A stretch of DNA of 53,723 bases from Bacteroidota bacterium. Its GTDB lineage: Bacteria > Bacteroidota > Bacteroidia > JABDFU01. The notes below the pieces were generated by a model. That model was given only the letters and a program-made list of their open reading frames with translations. It ran no database searches and had not been told where the DNA came from. Location: the NCBI GenBank assembly GCA_013286805.1, contig JABDEY010000006.1:1-53723 (forward strand), written 5' to 3'. Positions 26,616-35,696 of this stretch are shown piece by piece. Numbering within the stretch: position 1 is the first letter of the stretch; every line of letters begins with the position of its first letter. The position numbers and the translations under genes were made by a program.

Positions 26616-27394
26616 AGAGCAATTTTTATAAATACCAGGCAACGGGAAATGATTTTGTAATCATTGATAACCGGGATATGCGTTTTAATAAAGAGAATTC
26701 AACCCGGATTTCGGAACTCTGTAACCGGCGGTTTGGAATTGGAGCAGACGGGTTGATTGTTTTGCAAAATTTAACCGGTTATGATTTTGAAATGCTGTAT
26801 TATAATTCCGATGGAAAGCCCGGAAGTTTATGTGGAAATGGGGGAAGATGCATAGTTGCGCTGGCGCATAAACTTGGAATTATTACTGAAAAAGCAAGGT
26901 TCATTGCAATGGACGGTGAACACAGGGCGATCATTAAGGATGACTGGATTTGCCTGAAAATGAATGATGTTTCAGACATAGAACGGAATTCCGATTTTTA
27001 TTTTTTAAACACAGGATCCCCCCATTATGTGAAATTTGTTAAAGACATTCATCATTTTGATGTCTCTGACTCGGGTAAAACCATACGCTTCAGCGACCGT
27101 TTTAAAGCTCAGGGCACGAATGTTGATTTTATAGAAAAAGAAAAAGATTTTTTGTTTGTTCGAACCTATGAAAGAGGAGTAGAAGGAGAAACCTTTTCCT
27201 GTGGTACAGGAGTAACAGCTGCTGCATTGGTGGCCGCATTGACGAATTCCTTAGGCAACGCAGAGATGTGTGCTGTAAAAACGATGGGTGGCAATCTGAC
27301 AGTAAGGTTTAATCAAAAGAAAGATAATTCCTTTGATAATATCTGGTTAGAAGGCCCTGTATCTTTTGTGTTTAAAGGAGAGGTAGAGATTTAA
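26612..27394 (+). CDS. dapF: Diaminopimelate epimerase
   Basis: 260 residues. It interconverts LL- and meso-diaminopimelate, the last steps toward lysine and the peptidoglycan cross-link. The two catalytic cysteines are in place: C74 in CGNGGRC and C197 in FSCGTG. GNDFVIID near the N-terminus and GADGL at 44-48 are also conserved. It is coupled to the preceding unknown gene by a four-base overlap. Confidence 0.96.
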   Translation: MKSNFYKYQATGNDFVIIDNRDMRFNKENSTRISELCNRRFGIGADGLIVLQNLTGYDFEMLYYNSDGKPGSLCGNGGRCIVALAHKLGIITEKARFIAMDGEHRAIIKDDWICLKMNDVSDIERNSDFYFLNTGSPHYVKFVKDIHHFDVSDSGKTIRFSDRFKAQGTNVDFIEKEKDFLFVRTYERGVEGETFSCGTGVTAAALVAALTNSLGNAEMCAVKTMGGNLTVRFNQKKDNSFDNIWLEGPVSFVFKGEVEI

Positions 27395-27415
27395 ATTTTA
27401 GCTATCTTTAGGGCT

Positions 27416-27664
27416 ATGTCCGATAAATTGATTCGTCCTTTGCAGGATTGGTTTGAACAGCAAGCCTTTGGTGTTTGCAGTTGGTGGGGAAATAAGCTAG
27501 GCATAAGTTCCACGCATATACGTTTATATTTTATCTACCTCTCTTTTTTTACAGCGGGCTCTCCTGTAATTGTGTATTTCATCATGGCCTTCCTGCTTGA
27601 ACACAAGGACTATTTTAAGTTTGGCCGGCAGCGCTCTGCCCGCCTGACGTTCTGGGATATTTAG
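27416..27664 (+). CDS. PspC-domain small membrane protein
   Basis: 82 residues resembling a PspC domain: a short N-terminal amphipathic stretch, then a region with GVCSWWGNKLGIS followed by one strongly hydrophobic segment (about residues 35-60) and a basic tail. PspC-type proteins sit in the inner membrane and are often linked to envelope stress. TATCTTTA ends five bases before the ATG, a near-consensus -7 box, so the gene may also have its own near-leaderless transcript. It is followed after five bases by the PorE-like gene. Confidence 0.7.
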   Translation: MSDKLIRPLQDWFEQQAFGVCSWWGNKLGISSTHIRLYFIYLSFFTAGSPVIVYFIMAFLLEHKDYFKFGRQRSARLTFWDI

Positions 27665-27669
27665 AATCT

Positions 27670-29688
27670 ATGCAAAGGAGTTTATTTTTTTTGGTTTTTT
27701 TTGTTACAATTTCCTTTTTTTCCTTTTCTCAGAAGGAAAAGAACAAGGATTTCTCTAAAACGAATTTTCCGGGGGACGCCAAAGGGCTAAAGGATGCGGA
27801 AAAGGCTATCGGAAAGGGGGATGATTTGTATAACAAAGGTCATCTTTTCTATAGTCAGGCATTGGAATTCTATTTGCTTGCTCAGGATTTCAATCCGGAC
27901 AACGCTGAGCTTAATTATAAAATCGGATCCTGTTATTTGTGGTCAACTTCAAAATTGAAAGCGATCCCCTTCCTGGAAAAGGCCCAGAAATTAAATATGA
28001 GAGTGGATCCGCTGCTGCATTTTATGTTAGGCCGGGCTTATCATTTAAATCTGCAATGGGATAAAGCAATAGCCGAATACAACAAGGCATTAAAGGCAGT
28101 GAATGTCACTGACAGCAAGGAAAAGGGAGAAGAGTTGCAAAACTACATTGCAGAATGCAAAAATGGAAAGGAATTGGTTAAAAAGCCGGTAAATGTTAAA
28201 ATCGAAAATGTGGGACCCGCCATTAACACAATTTACCCCGACTATGGTGCTGTGATTTCTGCAGATGAATCGGTAATGATTTTTACATCTAAAAGAAATA
28301 CGAACATAGGGGCAGACAAGAACATTGATCCTATGACCAAGCAATTCTATGAGGACATTTATATCTCTAATAAAAAAGATGGTAAATGGGAAGAAGCGCA
28401 AAATATTGGCAGCCCAATTAACGATGCTAAAAATAATGCGACAGCAGGAATCTCCCTGGACGGGCAGACGCTGTTCATCTATTTTGGTGATCATGGAGGT
28501 GATATTGGTCAAACACAGTTAAAAGGGGATAAATGGCAGGAGCCAAAATTATTTGGAGGAAATATTAATACCAAATACCAGGAAAGCTCAGCTTCCCTTT
28601 CCTATGATGGAAAGACACTATACTTTGTAAGTGACAGACCAGGAGGTTTAGGAGACCGGGATATTTATTATTGTATAAAAGATGCCAGCGGTAAATGGGG
28701 GGACCCCATTAATATGGGACCAGAAATTAATACTTTTTATGGTGAGGAGGGTGTGTTCGCACATCCGGATGGAAAAACACTCTATTTCAGTTCACAAGGA
28801 TGGAATTCAATGGGAGGATACGATGTATTCAAATCAACGCTTGGAGCAAATGGAAAATGGTCTAAGCCTGTCAATATGGGCTACCCTATTAATACTCCCG
28901 ATGACGATGTGTTTTTTGTATTGTCCGGCAGCGGGAAACACGGATACTATGCTTCAGCAAAAGGTGATTCTTATGGTGAAAAGGATATTTATATGATTTC
29001 ATTTTTGGAAAGCGCTAAAGACAGCTCTTCCGTAAAAGCAGATTCAGTTAAAACAGTTACTTCACAAACGACATTGTTAAAAGGTATTATCACCGATGCG
29101 CAGACAGGGGTTCCGCTTGAAGCAACAATAGAGGTAGTAGACAATCAGAAAGATATTGTGATAGCAAGTTTTAATTCCAACAGTTCAAGTGGTAAGTATT
29201 TGATTTCTCTTCCATCCGGGAAAAATTATGGAATTGCAGTAAAATCAACCGGTTATTTGTTTCATTCTGAAAATTTTGATATTCCCGCAGCAGGTTCGTA
29301 TCAGGAAATTGAAAAAAATATTGCGCTTAATAAGATAGAAGCGGGAAGTAAAATTATCCTTAACAATATTTTCTTTGATACCGGAAAATCAGACCTGAGG
29401 GTAGAATCCACTAATGAGCTGGAACGATTGCTGCAGCTTATGAATGAGGTGTTGACTTTAAAAATTGAAATATCGGGTCATACTGATAACGTCGGAAGTG
29501 CGGAATACAACAAAGGATTATCAGAGGCACGTGCCAAATCTGTAGTTGAATACCTTATAAAGAAAGGAATTGACAAAAACCGCATGGTATTTAAGGGATA
29601 CGGGTTTACTCAGCCGATTGCAGATAATTTAACCGAAGAGGGGAGGCAGCAAAACCGCAGGACGGAATTTAAAATTATGAGTAAGTAA
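27670..29688 (+). CDS. PorE-like OmpA-family protein (TPR, PD40 propeller, regulatory-like and OmpA domains)
   Basis: 672 residues with a signal peptide, TPR-type repeats at about 35-165, a WD40/PD40-like beta-propeller at about 185-455 (repeated YFVSDRPGGLGDRDIY and TLYFSSQG segments), a carboxypeptidase regulatory-like domain at about 475-560, and an OmpA peptidoglycan-binding domain at about 560-672 with ISGHTDNVGS and LSEARAKSVVEYL. The domain order and length match PorE of Porphyromonas gingivalis, a T9SS protein that anchors the machine to peptidoglycan. That fits the many T9SS cargo proteins in this window. Bacteroidota carry several similar paralogues, so PorE function itself is inferred. 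Confidence 0.85.
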   Translation: MQRSLFFLVFFVTISFFSFSQKEKNKDFSKTNFPGDAKGLKDAEKAIGKGDDLYNKGHLFYSQALEFYLLAQDFNPDNAELNYKIGSCYLWSTSKLKAIPFLEKAQKLNMRVDPLLHFMLGRAYHLNLQWDKAIAEYNKALKAVNVTDSKEKGEELQNYIAECKNGKELVKKPVNVKIENVGPAINTIYPDYGAVISADESVMIFTSKRNTNIGADKNIDPMTKQFYEDIYISNKKDGKWEEAQNIGSPINDAKNNATAGISLDGQTLFIYFGDHGGDIGQTQLKGDKWQEPKLFGGNINTKYQESSASLSYDGKTLYFVSDRPGGLGDRDIYYCIKDASGKWGDPINMGPEINTFYGEEGVFAHPDGKTLYFSSQGWNSMGGYDVFKSTLGANGKWSKPVNMGYPINTPDDDVFFVLSGSGKHGYYASAKGDSYGEKDIYMISFLESAKDSSSVKADSVKTVTSQTTLLKGIITDAQTGVPLEATIEVVDNQKDIVIASFNSNSSSGKYLISLPSGKNYGIAVKSTGYLFHSENFDIPAAGSYQEIEKNIALNKIEAGSKIILNNIFFDTGKSDLRVESTNELERLLQLMNEVLTLKIEISGHTDNVGSAEYNKGLSEARAKSVVEYLIKKGIDKNRMVFKGYGFTQPIADNLTEEGRQQNRRTEFKIMSK

Positions 29689-29747
29689 TAAAAATCCCCC
29701 GACATTTGGGTAGCGCATCCGGCTCTTAGTACCCTAAAACGGGTATA

Positions 29748-29785
29748 AAGTAGACTAAACATTGCTTCGCAAAGCAAGTCTACTT
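29748..29785. terminator. Bidirectional terminator between the PorE-like gene and apaG
   Basis: A nested hairpin: an outer nine-base stem (AAGTAGACT at 29748-29756 with AGTCTACTT at 29777-29785) and an inner TTGCTT/AAGCAA stem. It sits between two convergent genes and overlaps the apaG stop codon. AT-rich flanks on both sides suit termination either way. Confidence 0.65.
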
Positions 29786-30170
29786 AATTTAATCGTCTTG
29801 GAACAATCATCTCAAAACGGGGTATAAATATCTCAAATGTTTCCCCGTCTACCTCCCTGCGCATCAGGTAGGTGCCATGCATACTGCCAATCTCACTGCC
29901 TAGTATACAACCCGATTCATATTCGTAAAACTGGCCTGGATTAATAACAGGTTGTAAGCCAACAACACCTTCTCCTTCAATTTCACGTTTCTGAGCATGG
30001 GAATCAAAAACAATCCAATGTCTGCGCATTAATTGTACAGTAAAATCGCTGTTGTTTTCGATTTTTATTCTGTACCCGAAATGAAAGTAATTGAGATCAG
30101 GATTGGATTGTTCTTCCAATAAGCGGGTCGCGACACTAACCCGTATACCATATGTAATCTGAGCAACCAT
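29784..30170 (-). CDS. apaG: ApaG
   Basis: 128 residues, the length of the ApaG family (Ig-like beta-sandwich, binds pyrophosphate and diphosphate ligands in other species; cellular role not settled). GEGVVGLQPVINPGQFYEYESGC carries the conserved GxGxVG motif, and GSMHGTY is also typical. Start at ATG 30170 is supported by a 24-base tandem duplication covering the start region. It is the last gene after the bat operon on this strand, 80 bases beyond BatE. Confidence 0.9.
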   Translation of the reverse strand: MVAQITYGIRVSVATRLLEEQSNPDLNYFHFGYRIKIENNSDFTVQLMRRHWIVFDSHAQKREIEGEGVVGLQPVINPGQFYEYESGCILGSEIGSMHGTYLMRREVDGETFEIFIPRFEMIVPRRLN

Positions 30171-30199
30171 TCAGCATGTAATCTGAGCAACCATTCAGC
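30152..30199 (-). repeat. Perfect 24-base tandem duplication over the apaG start
   Basis: Two identical 24-base copies (30152-30175 and 30176-30199) lie head to tail. Read on the minus strand, the upstream copy makes a frame of seven codons (MVAQITC) whose TGA is followed directly by the apaG ATG, which begins the same MVAQIT again. The two frames are in phase, separated only by that stop. Confidence 0.95.
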
Positions 30200-30250
30200 C
30201 ATAAATGTAATAAATTATTTATTTACACCCGCAGCTAATGTTAAAGGGCA

Positions 30251-31006
30251 TTAAATAATTCCTACTTCTTTGGATTTGAGCCAGCCCCGGTTGCCATTGG
30301 GTAACCTGATTTCAGTCCAATCGTCATTCATTTGCTCAATACCAACTTTGGTGCCTTCATGTAAAATAAACAGGTCGGTGCCCTGTTCGGATGGGGAGCC
30401 TTTGATGTTTACAGACAGCGAAAATACAATGCCCTCCGTGTGTGAGTTGTTCCGTGTGAAGCTTTTTTGCGCAACAAAATAAAAAAGGAAAGATAAAAAC
30501 AGAAGCAGTACCCCTGCCGAAAATCCTGCTTGTTTCGCGAGACGGCTTTTTGATACAAAATAAATCACTAAACCTGAAATCCCAAGCCAGAACAAAACAA
30601 GGCAGATGATGGACCAGGATTTTTCAGGAAGTAATTGCAGGAAGCTGCTCCACCAGTCTTTCAGAAAAAGTGAAGGAATAACTTCAATTTTATCCACCAA
30701 CTTCTCGTTAACCAATTTTAAATTGTAAAGGATATCTTCATCGGCAGGTGCAAGTTTCTTTGCTTTTTCATAATTAAGAATAGCAAGCGGCAGGTTTTTG
30801 TTTTTGTAATGGGCATTTCCGATGTTATAATAGACACCTGCTGATTCATATCCGCTGGCCAGTACTTTTTCGTAATAACCTATTGCCCCGGAAAAATTGT
30901 TTTTAGCATAAGCGCTATTGGCACTGTCGAGTAATGCATTGTTGTTTTGGGCAAAAATACTGGTGGCAAATAATGTCACTACCAGTAATGTGATTCCGGT
31001 TTTCAT
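30251..31006 (-). CDS. batE: BatE-like TPR/SH3 membrane protein
   Basis: 251 residues: signal peptide (to FAQ, residues 18-20), TPR-type repeats at about 20-100 (YYNIGNAHYK), two membrane helices at about 130-185, and a C-terminal SH3-like domain (NGNRGWLKSKE). This is the BatE layout in the Bacteroidota bat (aerotolerance) operon. It is the final Bat gene, seven bases after BatD. The role of Bat proteins is not precisely known; they form an envelope complex linked to stress resistance in Bacteroides. Confidence 0.85.
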   Translation of the reverse strand: MKTGITLLVVTLFATSIFAQNNNALLDSANSAYAKNNFSGAIGYYEKVLASGYESAGVYYNIGNAHYKNKNLPLAILNYEKAKKLAPADEDILYNLKLVNEKLVDKIEVIPSLFLKDWWSSFLQLLPEKSWSIICLVLFWLGISGLVIYFVSKSRLAKQAGFSAGVLLLFLSFLFYFVAQKSFTRNNSHTEGIVFSLSVNIKGSPSEQGTDLFILHEGTKVGIEQMNDDWTEIRLPNGNRGWLKSKEVGII

Positions 31007-31013
31007 TTTACTT

Positions 31014-32876
31014 TCAGCTTATTTGATTTTCAATTTGAGTAATCACATTTGCTGCATCAGCATACACACTGTTGAGGTCACTTGATACAGCAGAAGGCGC
31101 GTAGCGGGCATATTCACAATTGTTTAAAACGAGCATTAACTGTGCACATGCTTCATCGCTTACATTTCTTGATTTTAACATGAATTGAATACTGTCTTTG
31201 GTAAGATCCGCAAAAGGAATCGTTAGCCGGTCACTCAGGTATCCATACAGACCCTTGAAAATTTCTTCATAGAATTGTTCCTTTTTATTTTCCTCCAGAT
31301 GCTTTTCTGCAATCCTTAATCGTTTTTTTGCCATTTTATTAGCCTTACGGCTTCTGAGCAGTATCGGGTCGCTGACATCATTTTTGTATTTTCTTCTTGC
31401 GAAAAGGAAAACAAAAAATGCAATTAAGGGAAAGCCAAGCAGGAAATAAAATCCGGCTGAACCAAAAAATCCCTCTGTCGACTTTTTTAGATTCAGGTTA
31501 TTCACTTTAATATATCTTATATCGTTGCCAACCATGGCAACATCCTTTTTTTCAATCCCATTCATTAGGGCAGAAGAGGAATTGTCATCTTCTTTACCTT
31601 TTTCCACCGTGATGCTGAATTCTGCAGAGGAAATAGTAGAATAGGATTTCTTTTCCGGATTAAAATAACTGAAATGAATAGGATCTATCTTGAAATCCCC
31701 TGCATGACGGGGAATTAAAACGTATTCAAAACTCTTGGTTCCTGAAACACCCGTAGCATTCACTGCTACATTATCATTAACTTTAGGATCGTACCTTTCT
31801 ATGTCTCCTGGTATATTGACTTTTAATGCGTCAATGAGTTTAATGTTCCCACTCCCGGATATACTGATACTTAAATTCATTGCTTCGTTTGTCTTTACCT
31901 TGCTTTTATTTAAGGAAGCTTTGAAAGTAAAATTCCCGACGGCCCCTGAAAAGTCTTCTGGTTTATTCAATTCGGGTAATGGAAGTACTTCCACTTTAAC
32001 AGTTTTTGATTTTACTTTCATAACAACATCCTGATACCCCCCATTGCCAAAAAACGGATCCCAGATACTTTGTTGCTGTTTGGTACGCTGGCGAATTACG
32101 CAAGCCGCTTCAAGAGGTTCAATCTCAAGAGATCCGGTACGCTGAGGGAAAATAAAGGAACGCTTGAGTTCTACAACATAATAGTTAACACCATCAATAT
32201 TTTCCGTTGCACGTACCTGCGCTTTCTGCGGAGCATCCTGGGACCAGAAACCATTATATGAAGGCAGTTTGCAATCCTGAAACCCGATAAGATTCAATTT
32301 GGTATAAATAGTGTGTATGACAGTTATAGGTTCTCCCAGATAAACTTTTGTTTTGTTAACCGATGTTTTGGCAAATAAATTATCATCTGTTGTTGAAGCG
32401 CCTGAAGGGCTTCCGGGTGTGGCGCCCTGATTATTGGCCCCGGAAGCAGGATTGCCTGGGTTACCTGCTCCGGATTTTATCACTTCAACCGTGACATTAT
32501 TAGATTCTTTTTTACTGCCATTAAATGTGATACTGGCAGGTCCAATAATGAACTTCCCCTCTTTTTTTGAAGCAATAACATAAGAAATAGAAGTTGATTG
32601 GGTCATGCTTCCATTTACAATTTGTACAGAAGAAGAATGATTCGGGCCCGAATAAATATCGAAATCTTTAAATGCAACCGGCGGTTTGAAATTGTCGGCT
32701 CCACCATTTGCAATAGTAAACTCTATCTGGAAAGGTTCATTCACTGCAACTCTGTTTTTGCTGACTCCCGCAGTAAAGTTCTGGGCTTTCAGGTTAGATG
32801 GAATAAGCAATGCCAGCAAAAGCACTGCCAAAAGTGCAGGAAAGCCAACCAATATGTAATTAATAATCCTCTTCAT
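31014..32876 (-). CDS. batD: BatD
   Basis: 620 residues with a signal peptide (ending near LKAQ), a long beta-rich periplasmic region with several Ig-like segments (VAVNEPFQIEFTI, TVIHTIYTKLNLIG), one membrane helix at about 470-490 (FYFLLGFPLIAFFVFLFARR) and a short cytoplasmic tail. Size and layout match BatD, the large periplasmic protein of the aerotolerance operon. It is six bases downstream of BatC and seven upstream of BatE. Confidence 0.9.
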   Translation of the reverse strand: MKRIINYILVGFPALLAVLLLALLIPSNLKAQNFTAGVSKNRVAVNEPFQIEFTIANGGADNFKPPVAFKDFDIYSGPNHSSSVQIVNGSMTQSTSISYVIASKKEGKFIIGPASITFNGSKKESNNVTVEVIKSGAGNPGNPASGANNQGATPGSPSGASTTDDNLFAKTSVNKTKVYLGEPITVIHTIYTKLNLIGFQDCKLPSYNGFWSQDAPQKAQVRATENIDGVNYYVVELKRSFIFPQRTGSLEIEPLEAACVIRQRTKQQQSIWDPFFGNGGYQDVVMKVKSKTVKVEVLPLPELNKPEDFSGAVGNFTFKASLNKSKVKTNEAMNLSISISGSGNIKLIDALKVNIPGDIERYDPKVNDNVAVNATGVSGTKSFEYVLIPRHAGDFKIDPIHFSYFNPEKKSYSTISSAEFSITVEKGKEDDNSSSALMNGIEKKDVAMVGNDIRYIKVNNLNLKKSTEGFFGSAGFYFLLGFPLIAFFVFLFARRKYKNDVSDPILLRSRKANKMAKKRLRIAEKHLEENKKEQFYEEIFKGLYGYLSDRLTIPFADLTKDSIQFMLKSRNVSDEACAQLMLVLNNCEYARYAPSAVSSDLNSVYADAANVITQIENQIS

Positions 32877-32882
32877 AATGGT

Positions 32883-33653
32883 TTACCAGTCCTTTTCGAT
32901 CTGACCTTTTTTACCCTGTTGCATTTTTTCTTTTTTTAACTTCTCCTGTGTGTTTTTTTCTTCATTATTTGACGCTTCCAGCAGTCGCTTTGCATCTTCC
33001 TTGGACATCTGTGGTTGCTGCTTTTGAGGTTCTTTATTTTTATCCTGTTTGGAATCTTTCTTATCCTGTTTGGAATCTTTCTTATCCTGATTTTTATTGT
33101 CTTTGTTATCTTTATTGTTTTTCTTTTGGTCTTTGTTTTTCTTGTTTTGTTTCTTTTGTTCCTGTAACAAACGGTTGGCATAGGCCAGATTATACCGGGT
33201 GTCTTCGTCTGTAGGATTATTAATAAGCGCTTTCTTATATGCGTCTATTCCATTGTTAAGCATCTTTTCTTTTTCAGAATTGGCAGAGTCATTGGACATC
33301 ATTTTAGGCTGGGACTTAAAGTTCTGTACATAGGAATTTCCCAGATTGTGATAAGCCTTTGCAACAGTGTCCTTACTGACCTTTTTCCCTGCCAGAAGGT
33401 CAAACTGACTAATTGCTTCCTGAAATTTACCTTGTTTATAATAAGCGTCACCCAGGTTAAAGGCGCCTTTGTAGGAATCCTTGTTTTTTTGCAATGACTT
33501 CTGATAATTTTGCTCTGCACCTGTGAAATTACCCTTCTCATATTTTTTGTTCCCTTCCCGGATCAGGGAATTATCTTCCTGGGCATAGGATAATCCGGAA
33601 CTGACAGACACCAGCACCAGCATAATATATTTAAAAGGATACAGATTCTTCAT
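32883..33653 (-). CDS. batC: BatC-like TPR protein with a charged tail
   Basis: About 256 residues: signal peptide (to SYAQ), three TPR-type repeats at about 25-155 (NLGDAYYKQGKFQEAI, YNLAYANRL), then a highly charged low-complexity tail rich in K, N, D and Q. The ATG at 33653 is chosen because it overlaps the BatB stop by four bases and opens directly onto the signal peptide; the frame continues upstream to 33689. The tail contains a perfect 21-base tandem repeat (DSKQDKK units), so its length may vary between strains. Confidence 0.82.
   Translation of the reverse strand: MKNLYPFKYIMLVLVSVSSGLSYAQEDNSLIREGNKKYEKGNFTGAEQNYQKSLQKNKDSYKGAFNLGDAYYKQGKFQEAISQFDLLAGKKVSKDTVAKAYHNLGNSYVQNFKSQPKMMSNDSANSEKEKMLNNGIDAYKKALINNPTDEDTRYNLAYANRLLQEQKKQNKKNKDQKKNNKDNKDNKNQDKKDSKQDKKDSKQDKNKEPQKQQPQMSKEDAKRLLEASNNEEKNTQEKLKKEKMQQGKKGQIEKDW
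33042..33083 (-). repeat. 21-base tandem repeat in batC
   Basis: Two identical 21-base units (33042-33062 and 33063-33083) followed by the first six bases of a third. They encode a repeated lysine/aspartate-rich heptad in the BatC tail. Because 21 is a multiple of three, copy changes keep the frame. Confidence 0.85.
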
Positions 33654-34687
33654 TTTTTTTCTCCAAACAGATTTAATTGAGCTATCCACTTACTTTTCCG
33701 GTCGTTTATAAATAATTCTGCCAGCATAAGTAACAATGCCGGGAATAGAAAAAAATAATATTTATCATCATAATCGCTGTACATTTTACTTTCAAAATTT
33801 TTCTTTTCCAGTTTATTAATTTCATCCAGAATGGTGGTCAATCCAATTTCTGAATTAGAGGCATGAATATAGGCGCCGTTTCCAACGGATGAAATTTGCT
33901 GCAACATTTCTTCATTGAGTTTGGTAACGACGGTGTTTCCGTCCTTATCCTTTTTATAGCCAACGGGCATCCCGTTCTTATAAAGCGGAATAGGGGAGCC
34001 GCTGGAGGATCCCATACCAATCGTATTAACGGATATGCCTTTCTCAACCGCTTCCTGCGTAGCCTTAATGGCATCGTCCTCGAAATTTTCTCCGTCTGTA
34101 ATGACAATAATTGATTTGTTCTTGCCCACATCATGCCCGAAAGATTCTGTAGAAAGGCGTATAGCTGTCCCTATGGCAGTTCCCTGTATCGGTATGATAT
34201 CCGTGTCAATCGTTTCCAGAAACAATTTGGCTGCAGCATAATCTGTTGTAATCGGAAGTTGCACGAACGCTTCACCGGCAAATACAACAATTCCAATCCG
34301 GTCCCCTTCCAATTTGTCGAGTAATTTTGAAATGGCCTGTTTGGCCCTGCCAAGACGATTAGGCGATAAGTCTTCGGCTTTCATACTATTCGAAACATCC
34401 AGTGCGATAATAACATCTGCGCCGTTTCGTTTTGCCTCCTGCAATTTGGAGCCGATCTGGGGGTCCACTATCCCAACGATGACTAATGTAAGAGCAAGGA
34501 GTAAAAGAATAAATTTAATATTCATTTTACTGGTAGAAACATCCGGAATCAACTGACTTACCGTTTCAAAGTCACCCAAAGAGCGAATGGCTTTTTTCCT
34601 CCATTGCTTCATCCAGATAAAAAGCAGGATCAGAACAGGTATTGCTGTCAGTGCATATAAATAACGAATATTTTCTAATCTGAACAT
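33650..34687 (-). CDS. batB: BatB, von Willebrand factor A domain membrane protein
   Basis: 345 residues: two N-terminal membrane helices (about 9-26 and 56-76), a VWA domain with metal-binding MIDAS DVSNS at 97-101 and a TAIGTAIRLS segment, and a C-terminal membrane helix near the end. Together with BatA it forms the paired VWA proteins of the bat operon. The reading frame starts one base after BatA ends. Confidence 0.9.
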   Translation of the reverse strand: MFRLENIRYLYALTAIPVLILLFIWMKQWRKKAIRSLGDFETVSQLIPDVSTSKMNIKFILLLLALTLVIVGIVDPQIGSKLQEAKRNGADVIIALDVSNSMKAEDLSPNRLGRAKQAISKLLDKLEGDRIGIVVFAGEAFVQLPITTDYAAAKLFLETIDTDIIPIQGTAIGTAIRLSTESFGHDVGKNKSIIVITDGENFEDDAIKATQEAVEKGISVNTIGMGSSSGSPIPLYKNGMPVGYKKDKDGNTVVTKLNEEMLQQISSVGNGAYIHASNSEIGLTTILDEINKLEKKNFESKMYSDYDDKYYFFLFPALLLMLAELFINDRKSKWIAQLNLFGEKK

Positions 34688-34688
34688 A

Positions 34689-35696
34689 TTAAGTCAAACT
34701 TCTGAATAAAGTGTTGCGGAACAATAATTCCAGTAAAAAAGCGATTCCTCCAAAGAGGGCATACATAAAAAACTTTTCTTCCTTATTGGTAAAACTTTTT
34801 TCCTCAAATTTTGTTTTTTCAAGCTTGTCAATTTCCTGATAGATTTGTTTTAATTTGCTGTTGCCAGTTGCCCTGAAATACTGACCACCTGTCATACTTG
34901 CAATTTCACTTAACATTTGTTCGTCAATCTCTACGTTTACATAGTCGTATTCGTAGCTTCCGTCAGGGTAACGTGCAACAGGAGACAATGCCTTCCCTTC
35001 AGTGCCAATTCCTATTGTATAAACGCGAATTCCAAATGCCTTTGCAATTTCAGCAGCTGTTAAGGGCGCGATTGAGCCCTGATTATTAACTCCGTCCGTC
35101 AGCAGAATCACAACCTTACTTTTGGCATTGCTGTCTTTTATCCGGCTGATCGCATTTGCAAGCCCCATGCCAATGGCTGTTCCATCATTGATCATACCTG
35201 TTTTAATTCCTGCAAAAAGGTTTTTGATAACTGAATGATCTGTGGTCAGGGGACACATGGTAAAACTTTCTCCGCTGAAAATAACAAGGCCTATTCTGTC
35301 ATTGGGCCTTCCGTCAATAAACTCCATGGCAATCTGTTTGGAGGCTTCTATCCGGTTAGGTTTAAAATCCTGTGCAAGCATGCTCCCTGAAATATCCATT
35401 GCAATCACAATGTCAATGCCTTCTGAATAAATATCCTTCCAGCTGGAACGGGCCTGGGGGCGGGCTATTGCGATAATTAAGAAAGTAACAGCGAGCATTC
35501 GTAAGACAAAAAGGCCATGCATTAAATAAGCTTTTACTGGAATACCGAGACCGGAAAAGCCATCCAGGGAAGAGATGGTTACTTCCGATTTCGAACTTCT
35601 GTGTTTCCACATATACCAGGCAATCAAAACCGGTATAGCAAGAAGCAACCACAATAGTTCGCGATTGGCAAAAGTTATATCGTTAAAGTTGAACAT
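34689..35696 (-). CDS. batA: BatA, von Willebrand factor A domain membrane protein
   Basis: 335 residues with helices near the N-terminus (about 13-30 and 57-79), a VWA domain with the MIDAS motif DISGS at 101-105, TDGVNNQG in the middle, and a C-terminal helix (FFMYALFGGIAFLLELLF). Overlaps the preceding gene by 14 bases and is followed by BatB. The pair is thought to assemble with the MoxR ATPase. Confidence 0.92.
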   Translation of the reverse strand: MFNFNDITFANRELLWLLLAIPVLIAWYMWKHRSSKSEVTISSLDGFSGLGIPVKAYLMHGLFVLRMLAVTFLIIAIARPQARSSWKDIYSEGIDIVIAMDISGSMLAQDFKPNRIEASKQIAMEFIDGRPNDRIGLVIFSGESFTMCPLTTDHSVIKNLFAGIKTGMINDGTAIGMGLANAISRIKDSNAKSKVVILLTDGVNNQGSIAPLTAAEIAKAFGIRVYTIGIGTEGKALSPVARYPDGSYEYDYVNVEIDEQMLSEIASMTGGQYFRATGNSKLKQIYQEIDKLEKTKFEEKSFTNKEEKFFMYALFGGIAFLLELLFRNTLFRSLT

